Shown in pieces: positions 50,101-60,239 of a stretch of DNA of 64,000 nucleotides. The DNA is from Aulostomus chinensis. Its lineage: Eukaryota > Chordata > Actinopteri > Syngnathiformes > Aulostomidae. The notes under the pieces are model-generated. The model was not told where the DNA came from. It saw only the letters and a list, made by a program, of their open reading frames with translations, and did no database searches. Numbering within the stretch: the first letter of the stretch is position 1; each line of letters opens with the position of its first letter. The position numbers were made by a program, and so were the translations under genes. Location of the stretch: the NCBI GenBank assembly GCA_037954235.1, contig JBBMOA010000013.1, forward strand, positions 11,887,001-11,951,000, given 5' to 3'.

Positions 50101-50395
50101 GCCTCTGTCGATCTAATATTAGCCACATAAAATTAAAGCACAATGGAGGATGCTTGGCGTAGCAGGGAGATGCTAGCTCAGATGCTAGCTAGCCAATTTC
50201 AGAGACAGCAGCTGCCTTGCTGCTAGCTAACATTACCTGATTCGCCCTGGTAGTGGCCAGCCTATCCAGCCCAGCATCCCCGCCGCCACCGCCAGCTGCA
50301 TCGATGGGAGAGACTGGGCTCTTCGGTACGGTCTGCTGTCCAGGCAAAAGCTCCTTCTGGGCGACGCTTTGCTGCTTGCTTTTCTTCCTTGCCAT
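38146..50395 (-). CDS. fam193b: Family with sequence similarity 193 member B, 10 exons
   Basis: Exons (minus strand): 50395-50237, 48413-48135, 47564-47363, 43620-43402, 41489-41081, 40978-40795, 40684-40451, 39518-38498, 38412-38337 and 38242-38146. The frame is 2,880 bp and 959 residues. Family landmarks in order: CCLLCHRE near residue 57; WICQSCCKS; WDPSSFLSAHKLSGLWNS; GEAFHPSDHHQHTDL; a cysteine cluster CDCCYCEFFGHNA; APTSRNYAEIREKLRSRL; KAAKRARHKQKKK; a serine- and lysine-rich low-complexity stretch; and the family C-terminus DDVFLPKD...EYFKRFCLDSAKQTRQK. The paired Cys/His clusters suggest metal binding. The molecular function is unknown. FAM193B is distinguished from FAM193A by the C-terminal sequence VAVNWSNFSLKK and by the position next to ddx41. 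Starts head-to-head with mxd3 across 1.25 kb. Confidence 0.93.
39895..40075. repeat. unclassified dispersed repeat, copy 2 (fam193b intron 7)
   Basis: GTAGGTGGCTGTAG and ACAGCCACGTGCAAC parallel the modules of the copy at 9810-9975 in the same order. It lies between fam193b exons 7 and 8 and does not touch the splice sites. Confidence 0.45.
43109..43174. repeat. perfect 28-bp inverted repeat with a 10-nt loop (fam193b intron 4)
   Basis: The arm 43109-43136 is exactly reverse-complementary to 43147-43174; the loop is AGCAGCCGCA at 43137-43146. As DNA this is a cruciform-capable palindrome. As RNA it would be a 28-bp perfect hairpin within an intron of fam193b. No target-site duplication or transposon ends are recognisable. 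Confidence 0.9.
44690..44925 (+). repeat. dispersed teleost repeat (two known modules) in fam193b intron 3
   Basis: GGAGCCTATCCCCGCTGACA followed by GGTCGCCAGTCCATCACAGG, then a second module with CTTGCTCAAGGA, GATCAAACCAGCGACCCC and CTCTGAGCCATGCCGCCCC. Both modules occur in teleost interspersed repeats. The second resembles a tRNA-like box B region (GATCAAACC), suggesting SINE ancestry. A G-run precedes it (44699-44711). Confidence 0.5.
45246..45786 (+). repeat. GA/GACAGG purine satellite tract in fam193b intron 3
   Basis: About 540 bases made mostly of GAGA with interspersed GACAGG, GACGG and GGAGG. The plus strand is almost purely purine apart from isolated C. A higher-order period of exactly 200 bp is visible: 45301-45400 repeats at 45501-45600. 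It creates a long but spurious Arg/Glu open frame on the plus strand and a Ser/Leu frame on the minus strand. Confidence 0.92.
48714..48963. mobile_element. MITE-like element in fam193b intron 1
   Basis: The ends are GGCTGGGCAATATGGAC on the left and, read inward from the right on the opposite strand, GGGCTGGACATTATATCGAT. These form imperfect terminal inverted repeats around 250 bp of AT-rich non-coding sequence. Elements ending in this GGGCTGGACATTATATCGATA form are common in teleosts. There is no transposase, so it is non-autonomous. Confidence 0.5.
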
Positions 50396-51648
50396 TGCCA
50401 CGGTGTTCGTAAAACGCTTTGGCCAAGTTTGCACCAGTTTAGATTATTTCAAGAGCACACTTTCGTTTCTTCTCGGACCTCAAAATGTTCTCTATCTCCT
50501 CCAGTCAAGACAACAGTCAATATGGCGGAGGGCTGGCACACATAGGAGTTCATAGGTTAAAGATACTACTGGCAAGGAGGCTTCACATTCGAGGACGAAT
50601 ACAACCGCTGCTTAGTCAAATTGCGAAGCTGGCGTCGCCATCTTTAGTGAGGGCAGTCCTCTCCTCCCACTATATAATAATGGAAAAACGATTAAAAGGC
50701 TTTTCTGCTTCTGAGATCCGCGATTCAGTGTTCTAGCACATTGAGTTGTATCTAGTCCATGAAATATGTATCTTATGCTTTGATTTTTTTCAACACAAAA
50801 ATTAAGATTTGCTGTCCCAAGTTAATGAACAAATATTAGAACAAAAACAGTGATGGAGACAGAACTGAGTTCATGGAAAGACCCCCCCCCCAAACATCTG
50901 TCAAAAGTGATAGTTTGAGAAAGATTTTTAGCTAAAAATGCAAATACAGCAGTTAAAATATATACACATTTAAAAATGGAGTATTATATCAATTAAGGCC
51001 ATCTTGCACTCTGCATATTTTTATATTTTTATAAAACTTGGACAAATATATATAAATAATTGTCAGTTCATAGGCTTAATAAAAACAATAAAAGTGCCGT
51101 AAGTGGGGAGGGCCTGGGAGGGGGCTTGCCGATGACGTTATACGTTGTCCTTCGATGCTGCTTTATTGAATATTGTAATTTTCAATTTTATTGCAATAAA
51201 AAAGACATACCACACCATGTCTAGCTTATTATGTTCAGGACAGTTTATGTTGTAATTAAGATGTTTCCTCAATCGCTATTTGGGTAGTTGTTGTTTTTTT
51301 TCGTGACAATTGTAGACAACTGCATACGCTAGTTGTGCACAATCTGTAGTCGTAATTATTACACTTTCAAATTGGGAAAAAAGGTTTGACCAATGAATAA
51401 AAACACTAGATCAAACATTTAACAAGTAGCTGCCTATATTTTGTTGATGTATGTCACATTTTAGTAAAAAATGCAAAATATTGTAAAATAAATCTCAGAT
51501 GTCCGACGTAATACAGTTCCTTGAAGGCATCATCGGTGTTGGGATCTGTGGATTGAGGACGTAGCAGTCAGTGAGACACTGCTTCACCCACTTCAGCCTA
51601 CTGGCGCTCGGACTACATTAGCTTGTTTATTCCAACAAAAACACAAAA
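50396..51648. promoter_or_regulatory. divergent promoter interval fam193b / mxd3
   Basis: Non-coding interval between two head-to-head genes. The fam193b side (50396-50700) is G+C-richer than the centre and probably carries its 5' leader. The middle (50750-51500) is AT-rich. No canonical TATA box is obvious close to either start. Two separate promoters are more likely than one shared core, given the 1.25-kb spacing. Confidence 0.4.
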
Positions 51649-54600
51649 ATGGAAGGGACTGTTTGTAACATCCAGGTGCTTCTTCGGGCAGCTGAGTTTC
51701 TGGAAAGACGAGAGCGGGGTAAGTTCATGTCGGTTTGTAGGTGACGAAGTTGGTTATCGCTAAAACAACAAAATGCACAATGAAGAAAATTTAACTATGA
51801 GTGCAAAACATAATAAAGACGAACAGTGCAAAAGGATTCAGGGAAAATCCTCGATATATCCCTTTTAAGGTTATTTTAAGCGGTCATTCGTGTTTGACTC
51901 AGTGACCTACATATCGCTCACATCATTGTACTCAAAGGCGCCAATCTGGTCTCATTTCAAAATGAATCCGAGCGCCGACTGCGGTCAAGGAAGGTGGGGC
52001 TGGAAGAGCCTTTAATACGAGTTTCATTCATTGCTAACGTACTGCTAATATAATATTGAGTGTTTCTACGTGTGAGGCGTCAGGTGTTAGGTTTATAACA
52101 GCGAATATGCTGTACGTAATGGCGCCAAAAACAAAACGCCCAGCTGATGATAATGACAGGCAGCTCTTTTTTAGTCCCTGTCGATATCTCTTCCCTAAGA
52201 TATTACCTTTGTAGAACTACTTTGACTCATGCTAATATTCGGAGTGACACAGCTGCTCATTAATACACAGCGACCTGTCCTGTTAATGATTCATTTTAGC
52301 GTCTTTATGGTGTTTTTATGTGTCTGGAGCAGAAGCAGAACATGGGTACGCTTCAGTCCTGCCTCCCAGCCCAGGTCACTCTGATAAGAGGAACAAACAG
52401 AGGAGCAAGAAGATATCTGCTGGTGGCAATAGGTGAAGACATTACATAATGTACAACTGACACCAGGGTGGGGTTTTGAAGTTTTGACTCTCATGCCTGA
52501 TAAAGCGCCCCCCCCCCCCCCACACACACACACACACCCCTGCATGCCAGCTATGCATATCACCATTAATGCATTTACAATCTCTGTCTTTAAATGCAGG
52601 TCAGTTCACAATGAGCTGGAAAAAAACAGGTAATGCATACTTGTTATAGCAAAGTTATGGAATAATCAGGCTATTTTTGGAGCTGGAATCTTGCTTGTGG
52701 ATTAACAGTGGTTGATGATGTTGTTGTTGTTGTTGTTGTTGTTACGTGTGCAGACGAGCTCAGCTGAGGCGCTGCCTGGAGCAGCTCAAGAAACAAGTTC
52801 CTCTGTCATCCGACTCCATGAGGAACACCACCCTCAACCTGCTGAGACGAGCCCAGCTCCACATAAAGGTACTACTCACAACATTGCAGCAACTCAGTGG
52901 TGGACAGCAATGACCTGAGCATAGTATACTAGTAGCTGTAAGTTATGTCATAAAAGCTCCAGCAAAATTTACGGTTTCCTGTATCCAAGCATGAACTCCA
53001 GCTAATGAAACTGCACAGGCAGGACTGGCTGTATTTCATGGGGGGGGGGGGGCCATAATATATTGGTAGTTTTTTAAAAGTACAAATTGAAACAGAAAAA
53101 ATAGACAAAGTCATTTGGAATGAAATGATGTCATGAAAAACTAGTATGATAGAATAAATCTCTCTATGAGATATCACTTAACATCACTCACTGCTCCGTG
53201 CACTCAAAAGGTAAAAAGGGATAAAACCTGAACTGAGTTATTTAAAAAAAAAAAAAAAAAAAAGCCAAACTTTACCCAAAAGATGAGTAAGAGTCAATAC
53301 TCAATGTGAAGAACTGTGTGAGAATGAAAAAGTATTTCGAGTGGAAATATAAGCTGGTTTGAGCACCAGAGACTCCTGAGTAAAAACTCTTTAAAAGAGG
53401 CGTTTCATATTTAGGTGATTTTTTTAACACTTTCTCCTGATAGAATTCACTAATTCAGAACATATTAAGAGCACAAAATCCACCGAGTTAGTTTTTGTTG
53501 ATATTAGTGAGAGTTCAATCCTCATTCTTACAGCCTGTAATTTGTTTTTGCTCTTCAAAGCGTAACCCTAAGCTAGTTAATGTACTGCATCTGCTACTCT
53601 TAAAGGAACTCTCCAACAGTTTTGGAAATGTGCTTCTTCACCACCCTCCCCAGAGTCAGGCAGGAATGTAGATACTCGTCTCTTCTCTGTGTTCATTAGT
53701 GATCCTCACAGACACCTGACTGCTAGTTAGCTTAGCACAATGAATGGTGACAGGTGTGAAGTGCTAGCATAGCTCCATCAAAAGTCATCAAACATACTTT
53801 TCTCTAAAACATGTCTTCACTTGCATTAATATAACAAGGGTTGTGTTAAATGTCCACTTTGAAATAATTAAAAATGCTGAGATATAGGAGGTTTAGAATC
53901 ATCATGGTCAGGGCTTCCCCAGGGCTCTGTCCTTGGTCCTCTCCTGTTCATAAACTGTCTCTTCCCCCTTGGTCATCTATTCCATTGATATTACATCCAT
54001 TTCCATTGTTAGGCAGACGATACCCAGCTCTGCCTTTCCACCAAGCCCACCTCCACCTTCCTGTCCTCCACCCTCTCTGAGTGTTTATAGAAAATCAAAT
54101 CCTGGTTCTCCTAATCGGCTCCAAATCCATCCTCACTAAAACTCCCAGTTTCACCATCACCATCAACAACTCCTGTTTCCCCCTCCTGTCGTTCCAAACC
54201 CCTATCACTAATATTACACTGTCTGCCTATTTCCATCTGCATAACATCAACCGCCTCTGTCCCTCACCCCCAACAGCACCACCAGCTCAGTCCTCACACT
54301 GGTTACAGTACTGCAACTCTCTTCTCTTTGGTCTAACTCCCTTCATAAGTTCCAACTGGTCCAGAAGGCTGCTGCCCGTATCATCACTAAAACACCATCC
54401 ATCAGTCACACCACACCTGTTCTCCAGCACTGGCTTCCCATCAAATACTGCACTGCCTACAAAAGTCTCACTCCCCCATACCTCCCTGACCTCCCCCACA
54501 TCAACACTCCCATCCAGACTCTCAGGTCTGTCTCATCATCCGCCTCATGGTGCCTCCAGTCCTTCTGTCCAACATGAGGTCCAGAACCCTCTCCCTCCTG

Positions 54601-55648
54601 ACACCAGGAACATTGAAACTATCACTATTGAAATCCCACCTGAAAACCCACCTTTTTATACAGGTGTTAGACTGCTGCAAATTTTAGATTTTTAATTTTG
54701 TCTATGGTTTTGATGCGTTATGTCCTTTCCCATTTGTAACTGTCTTTTTAATTTTCTATACGGTGGCCTTCAGTGTCCTGACAGGCGCCTTTAAATGAAA
54801 TGTACTGTTGTTATAATAACTACTTTCCAGGCCAGGTGCAGTGATTTAATGCATCACCTAAAATGTTCAGCTTGAATTTTGGCCAAGAAAACAATTTTTG
54901 ATGACGAGAAGAGCAACTTCTGCTGCTGATAGCTTTGTTAGAGGGGTTGAAGAGAATTACTTCTGGACAGAGCAAGATCCTGAGCCTGATCTATTCGATG
55001 TTTGATGGAGGTATCCTAATCCTTCCCAGCCACTACCATTCAGTGTGCTAAGCCAACTAGCTGGTAGCTGTGGGTCTCAGCTTCCTAATGCAGCCTGGAG
55101 GAGAGGGGTGTCAATGTGAAGATGGCAGAGAGGTTGAATCAGCGACTTCCTTTATGGTTGCAGTGTTTTTTTTTTAAGACTTCTCACATTCCTGATGCTT
55201 CTCCTAGATTTCCTGTGTCCCAAGATTTTGTGCACGTCTTACGGGTTTCTGTCTCCCCTTTCCTGCTTACTGTGTTCAGAAGCTGCAGGAGCAGGACGAG
55301 CGTGCGGAGCAGCTGAAGGGCCGCCTGCGCTGGGAGCAGAGGGAGCTGCAGGTTCGGCTGGAGCAGCTACAGAGAGGCACGGAGAGGATGAGAAACGACA
55401 GTCAGGGGTCGACCATGTCTTCAGAGAGGTCCGACTCCGAAAGAGGTGAGTTGCTCTGACTGCTCTCTTAAGTCTCAAACAAGATTCCCTGCGATCGTTG
55501 GTGATGAATTTGATCTTTTGTGGTTACAGAGGATGTGGAGGTTGACGTGGAGAGCATCGTGTTCGACTGTGTGGACTCTGAAGGACTGCGTATTACTCAC
55601 AGTGATGCAGATCACTGTTACTCCAGTATGGACAAAGCCTGGCTATGA
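51649..55648 (+). CDS. mxd3: MAX dimerization protein 3, 6 exons
   Basis: Exons: 51649-51718, 52333-52432, 52600-52629 (30 bp), 52754-52868, 55280-55445 and 55530-55648. The frame is 600 bp and 199 residues, against 206 in human. The N-terminal Sin3-interaction helix is seen as NIQVLLRAAEFLERRER (7-23). The basic region is VHNELEKNRRAQLRRC (59-74), followed by helix-loop-helix to residue 105 and a leucine zipper KLQEQDERAEQLKGRLRWEQ. The tail has SSERSDSE, VDVESIVF and terminal KAWL, as in human MXD3. Known role: pairs with MAX, binds CACGTG E-boxes and recruits Sin3/HDAC to oppose MYC. The sequence and 5q35 context favour mxd3 over mxd1/2/4. Intron 4 carries a LINE remnant. Confidence 0.94.
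53595..53815 (+). repeat. SINE-like teleost repeat in mxd3 intron 4
   Basis: The head module AAAGGAACTCTCCAACAG, then TTTTGGAAATGTGCTTCTTC, followed by AGTTAGCTTAGCA near 53725. Forward copy of the family also found at 5640 (reverse), 11335 and 26130, degraded in the middle. Confidence 0.6.
53900..54700 (+). mobile_element. degenerate non-LTR retrotransposon (L2-like) reverse-transcriptase 3' fragment
   Basis: Translation with frame changes shows decayed reverse-transcriptase landmarks: a QGSVLGPLLF-like block near 53910-53950, an ADDTQLCLS catalytic-loop remnant near 54010-54040, a CNSLLFGL segment near 54315, a HWLPIKYC segment near 54430, and a SLLKSHLKTHLF terminus near 54620-54655. The order matches the C-terminal half of teleost L2-type elements. 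Several frameshifts make it inactive. It lies wholly inside mxd3 intron 4, sense with the gene. Confidence 0.7.
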
Positions 55649-58174
55649 CAGCAGCAGTAAAACTACCAGAGGTCCTGAGATATGGCCTGATGGGGAGGAA
55701 GAGGAGGAAGCATTCCAAAAAAAAGAAAAAGACAAAAAAAAAGCCATGCAGGACAAGGGAGGTGGAGGAAGATGTTACTGTACAACTCAACCCCAGATCT
55801 GACAGGAGCTCTCACAACATTGACTACAAGCTCAATGATGATGTTGTGTCCATTTGCACTGAGTAGCAGTTAAAATCACTGGGCTAGAACGTGAGGACAT
55901 TTTCCAGCAGCAACCATTGATGGAAAGAATTTCCAAAGCCATGACATGTCTGTACCTTCCAATCATTAATTCATTTTTAAGGGCTTTAAAAAAAAAAAAA
56001 AATCAAAAACATACTCTCTTCTACAGTATGCCTATACTGAATTCTGCCTTAAATTAGATATGGTCTAGTGTCCTATACAGCTTCTCTTTAGCACTAGGTT
56101 TATATTTTGATAAGGTCATGTGTAGCATGCACTTACACATTAATCTGTTTTTGTATACACGTCGCGTTATGTGATTTCGTTGTTTTCTCCTGTTGCACAA
56201 CACATCCACACGTTGCACTTGCTCTGTAACTCAAGGGTTACAAGTACATCAAAATGATCTCAGCCATATTTGCGTGTGCGTATCTGGCAAATAAGTAACA
56301 GGCTAAGGTTCATTCGGTGTGTTTGTACACATTTGTTTGTAATTAAGTGCGAGATTTTGTTGTTGTTTTTTATGCCTGTGTAGATGAATGACGGGGAGCA
56401 TTGAGGTGGCTTGTTGCACATCTTTTATTCACTAATATCATCTTTTGGAAGTGTTCAGTATCATAAAAGCACTTCTGTCCTTGCAGCAAATTCTCCAATC
56501 AGACAGGTAATGTTTACTTGTAATGATTATGCAATTCATGCTGTATTACAAGTATGTATCTTATTGCTATATATTTAATAACTGAAGGCGCATTTTGCCC
56601 TCTCTTGTATATGCAAGATGCCTTATTACCTTTTTAATAGTATGTTTGCCTTCATCTGTCTCTCCGCCCAGTAATATTATGTAGCATTTTTGTACTGGTG
56701 TAAGCTTTTTTTTATGAATAAATATTTTCTATATTTATATAGTTTCTATTGTGTTTACACTGATAAGGTTTTCCTGAGAAGTAGAAGAAAAGGTGCAGCT
56801 TAAGACTGGAGTTGAAGGATGTACGATAACATCGGCACGCCGTCAGTACCATCAGATATTGGTCATTTTATAAAATATTAGTATGACCTGGTGGCAGGTA
56901 TTCGTATCGACAGGTCTCAATTTTTGCAGATCTGATGATGAATTAATGCAATAAATGTGATTCAAACAATTTTTCAAATTTGTAGATGGGGAAAAAAACT
57001 TGAGGAAATTCCGGTTATTTACATGTTTTTTTTTAAGTATGTACAAAGTATCAATATAAACTAGTTTTGGAACAGACTATTTAAAAAAAAAGGTAAATAT
57101 TGGTTTAGTCAGTTGTGAAAACAAATCCAATACAGGAAATACAGTTCATTTATTTACAGTGCAGTTAACTCGAGCAAAACTACTGCAATCAAAAAGATTA
57201 ATTGCAACTTAAATTCATGAATAATATATTTAATACTAATCCAAAAAATGTGTTTACCAACTTGTGGGCGGGACTTTATGTCAACCCTTTGCTGGTCTCC
57301 AAATTATGGATTGGTTTTGGATTTACGCGGGAAACATTTGGATTCACGTGAAATCCCCCATTTGTAAGAACTACTTGTCAAAAGTTTCGCTCTCAAATGT
57401 TTCGATGACACCAAAAGGATACAAAAGTAACATTGATTCAGTAATGATTGAAGACATCGGTAAGCTGTTACTAAGAAAATGTCTTATTTATTGACAAATA
57501 CACACCACTGATAGACACGAGTGCACTGCTGCAGGTCTGTCGACCGTATGAACTCTGGTGTTGAACTCTGCTTGCTGTCCGTCAACAATGTAGACCCCTC
57601 CCCACTCAAAGAACTTCAGCTTGAAGCAATGATATGGTAAGTCTGGGCAGGAGCATTAAGGTGTGTTAGGTGAACTGATCAAACAACGAGATGAAAACAA
57701 ATACAAATGAAATAAACACAAACGAACAGTAATCAAGTATTTTGTATCAATGAGGATCTTCGCGCGTGAAATAGAACACATATTACAAATTAGTACGACA
57801 AACGAACAGAGTTGAGAGGGAAGGGGCACAGAGGCTGAGCAAAGGTCAGAGGACCAATGTTAAGGTTGGCAATCATCTTGTAGCACCCAGGACTGTTCCT
57901 CTCTACGATCTCTCTAAATACTGAGATGATTTGGTATCTAAGGTTCGGTGTGACGAGGGAACAGGGAGGCTGGAATGGGCTCTCGACCTCAGCCTAGGCC
58001 TTACGTGGTCCACCCACCATATAAGCTGGATGCTTCCTCACAGAGGTGTCCACCCACAGCCAGGACCGGCTTGTCTCACCCAGGTGCATAGCTGGACCGT
58101 GAATGGGGGGGTGAAGACAAATCAGTCCTAGACTGTGTCAGCGGCAAGAGAACCGCTGATTCATGCACAACTCA
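55649..58174. other. interval between convergent mxd3 and prelid1 (3' UTRs and repeats)
   Basis: 55649 to about 56740 is the likely mxd3 3' UTR. From about 56815 to 57110 there is an AT-rich segment with ATCGGCA / TATTCGTATCGACAGG motifs resembling fossil transposon ends. A minus-strand AATAAA (TTTATT at 57487-57492) could terminate prelid1. No coding exon was found. Confidence 0.45.
56717..56722 (+). terminator. polyadenylation signal, mxd3
   Basis: AATAAA 1,069 bases after the mxd3 stop, embedded in AT-rich sequence and followed by a T/GT-rich stretch. It is a good candidate for the transcript end. Confidence 0.6.
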
Positions 58175-60239
58175 TCACACATACTGCTTCTTCTGAGCGT
58201 GTGAGGCCAGGTCTTTGGCTTTCTCCTTAGCTGCTAGCGCTGTCTCGCGTGCCCGCTCAGTCGCCGTCTCCGCCAAGCTTCTTGACAGTGTTTCACCTAC
58301 AAAACAGGCAGAAAATTCAAATGTATTAAATATATGACTTCTGAAGGTATAAGGCATTCGTCAGTATATGTATGTAGTTCATAAAAAGCACTTCATCACT
58401 TTCTAATTTGCACCGACTGTAAGCTTCCTGGTTCATATCACCAAAGCTAACAGTGTCTGACATATCTATCTAATCTAAAACGTCTTAAAAGAAACCATAC
58501 CTTGAATTTTCGCCAGCACATATTCAAAACCTTTCATGGTCTTTGTAACACTCGTCTTAAACCTGGCGAGACCAAACTCCTGAAAAGAAGCAGACATGCG
58601 AATGTCAGAAAACATTCACCATCATTCATCCGAACACGACCCCGCTCTGTTACGTAGTGAGGCTGGCTCACTCTGCTCTACTGACCTGAATAGCTCGAGA
58701 GAGCCCATAAATGTTGGAAGAGATCCAGGCCTCTCTTTTTATCTCAGTCCAGCTGCCATTCTCAGGGTTAATTCTGTACTCGCATCGCTCTTCCACAGAC
58801 TGGGGGAGAGAAGAGATAAACAGAAGCAGCATGACACCACGTTAGAACTAGAACTGCCATGTGGAGTTCCGATGGGAAGCAGGGTTTTAGTACCATGAGA
58901 CGAGCGTGGCTGATGTTCCATGTCAGTGTGGTCATAGTTCTTTTCTGAGGGTCCACAACAGAGTCCTCGATGATGTACGCCGAGCTGGCCATGTGCTTTG
59001 GAAGGTAGCGCTCCATCCAGCGTGGCGCACGGCTAGTTTTGGTCAACAGACGTCTGGAAATGAGGCAGTTGGCTGGAGTAACCTCTCGGAAAATGATGTC
59101 CTCGGTCAAGACATGGTTACTGGATTAGAGGAGGGAATATAGCCCTGTCAGCTTTAACGGCGCAGAATCAGCTCAACACCACAGTTGTGGGTTTCTATCA
59201 CTCGAGGTTCTGAGGTCACTAAAAGGTAACTTCAGGTTATGACTTTGAATTAATACATGAGAAAAAACAACAAACAATTAGGTTAATTTAGGGTGTTTCT
59301 ATATATTGCACACGCCCAACAATAATAACAATGTTAATACTGAAAACGAAAAAGGAGGTCTGGTATTCATATCGTTATCTGCAGATGTGTATCAGGATCC
59401 AATTGGAAATGTTAAATCAGTACTGGAATCGGACTGGAACTGAAACATGGATCATTGCATCTCAATGAAATGATTAGAATCTGCCAGAACTGCCCTATCT
59501 GGACAAATATAAAGTACTGAAATATCAATATCATCTTTATGCTGAACAGTAAATTACTGAAAAAAAAACAACTGATTTAATCAGGCAGGGATGTTTGTGG
59601 TCCATCTCCCTGGAGACGGCACAAGTCTCCTACCTACCACAGTGATGCATCAACACCAGATTTTAAAATGATCGCAATGTTGAGGTATTTAGCAACTGAA
59701 AAACTACGACAGTGCAGCAACGATGACTTCATGTTTATGAAAAGCAACTCATCAGTCCCAGCTAGCGGGTCAACTGTGTGCCTTCTGCAAGAGTTTCTGT
59801 CTCGTCTTGCGCAGAAAATATTCATTGAAACCTCCGAGGCTGCGACTCCTCGTTTGATACATTTAGGCAGAGTTAATGTAGGAGCTCACAGAATCTTTTG
59901 ATGGTGGAGAGAAGAGCTGTTTAGGAATTGCTGATTTTGAATGACGTGTTAAAAATATCAGATGTAATCTTAGTCCATGTCTGACAGTCCATACTGTTGT
60001 CATAGGAGATATGAGTTCTAAAAAGGCTCTTTGCTGCTTGATCCAGTCATTTTCCTCTTACCTTGGTGTATTTGTGGTATGCTATTTGGACAAAGCAGAT
60101 TAAAAACAAGGTGAAAGGAGACTCCTACCTGTAATTCCTACACTCACCTGTAGGGGTTGGGATAGCGTTGCCAGAAAGCAACGCAAACTTGGTCCCAGGT
60201 GCTTTTAAGCAATCCTGCACAGCAGAAATACTTCACCAT
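58175..60239 (-). CDS. prelid1: PRELI domain-containing protein 1, 5 exons
   Basis: Exons (minus strand): 60239-60148, 59119-58894, 58799-58686, 58579-58501 and 58296-58175. The frame is 633 bp and 210 residues, against 219 in human. The PRELI/MSF1 domain covers nearly the whole protein: it starts MVKYF and contains WDQVCVAFWQRYPNPYSNHV, EVTPANCLISRRLLTKT, WNISHARLM and FGLARFKTSVTKTMKGFEY. The C-terminus has the LEA-like amphipathic helix ETALAAKEKAKDLASHAQKK; the glutamine run of the human tail is absent. Known role: with TRIAP1 it shuttles phosphatidic acid across the mitochondrial intermembrane space for cardiolipin synthesis. The ATG starts the domain directly. It is tail-to-tail with mxd3, as in human. 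Teleosts can have two copies, so a/b is not assigned. Confidence 0.94.

Noticed and set aside
54081..54695. 204-codon open frame as a possible gene
   Set aside because: It covers a decayed LINE reverse-transcriptase region in a mixture of frames and sits in an mxd3 intron.
57264..57494. 76-codon frame between mxd3 and prelid1
   Set aside because: No similarity to a recognisable family and no splice or Kozak support; the region contains repeat-like sequence.
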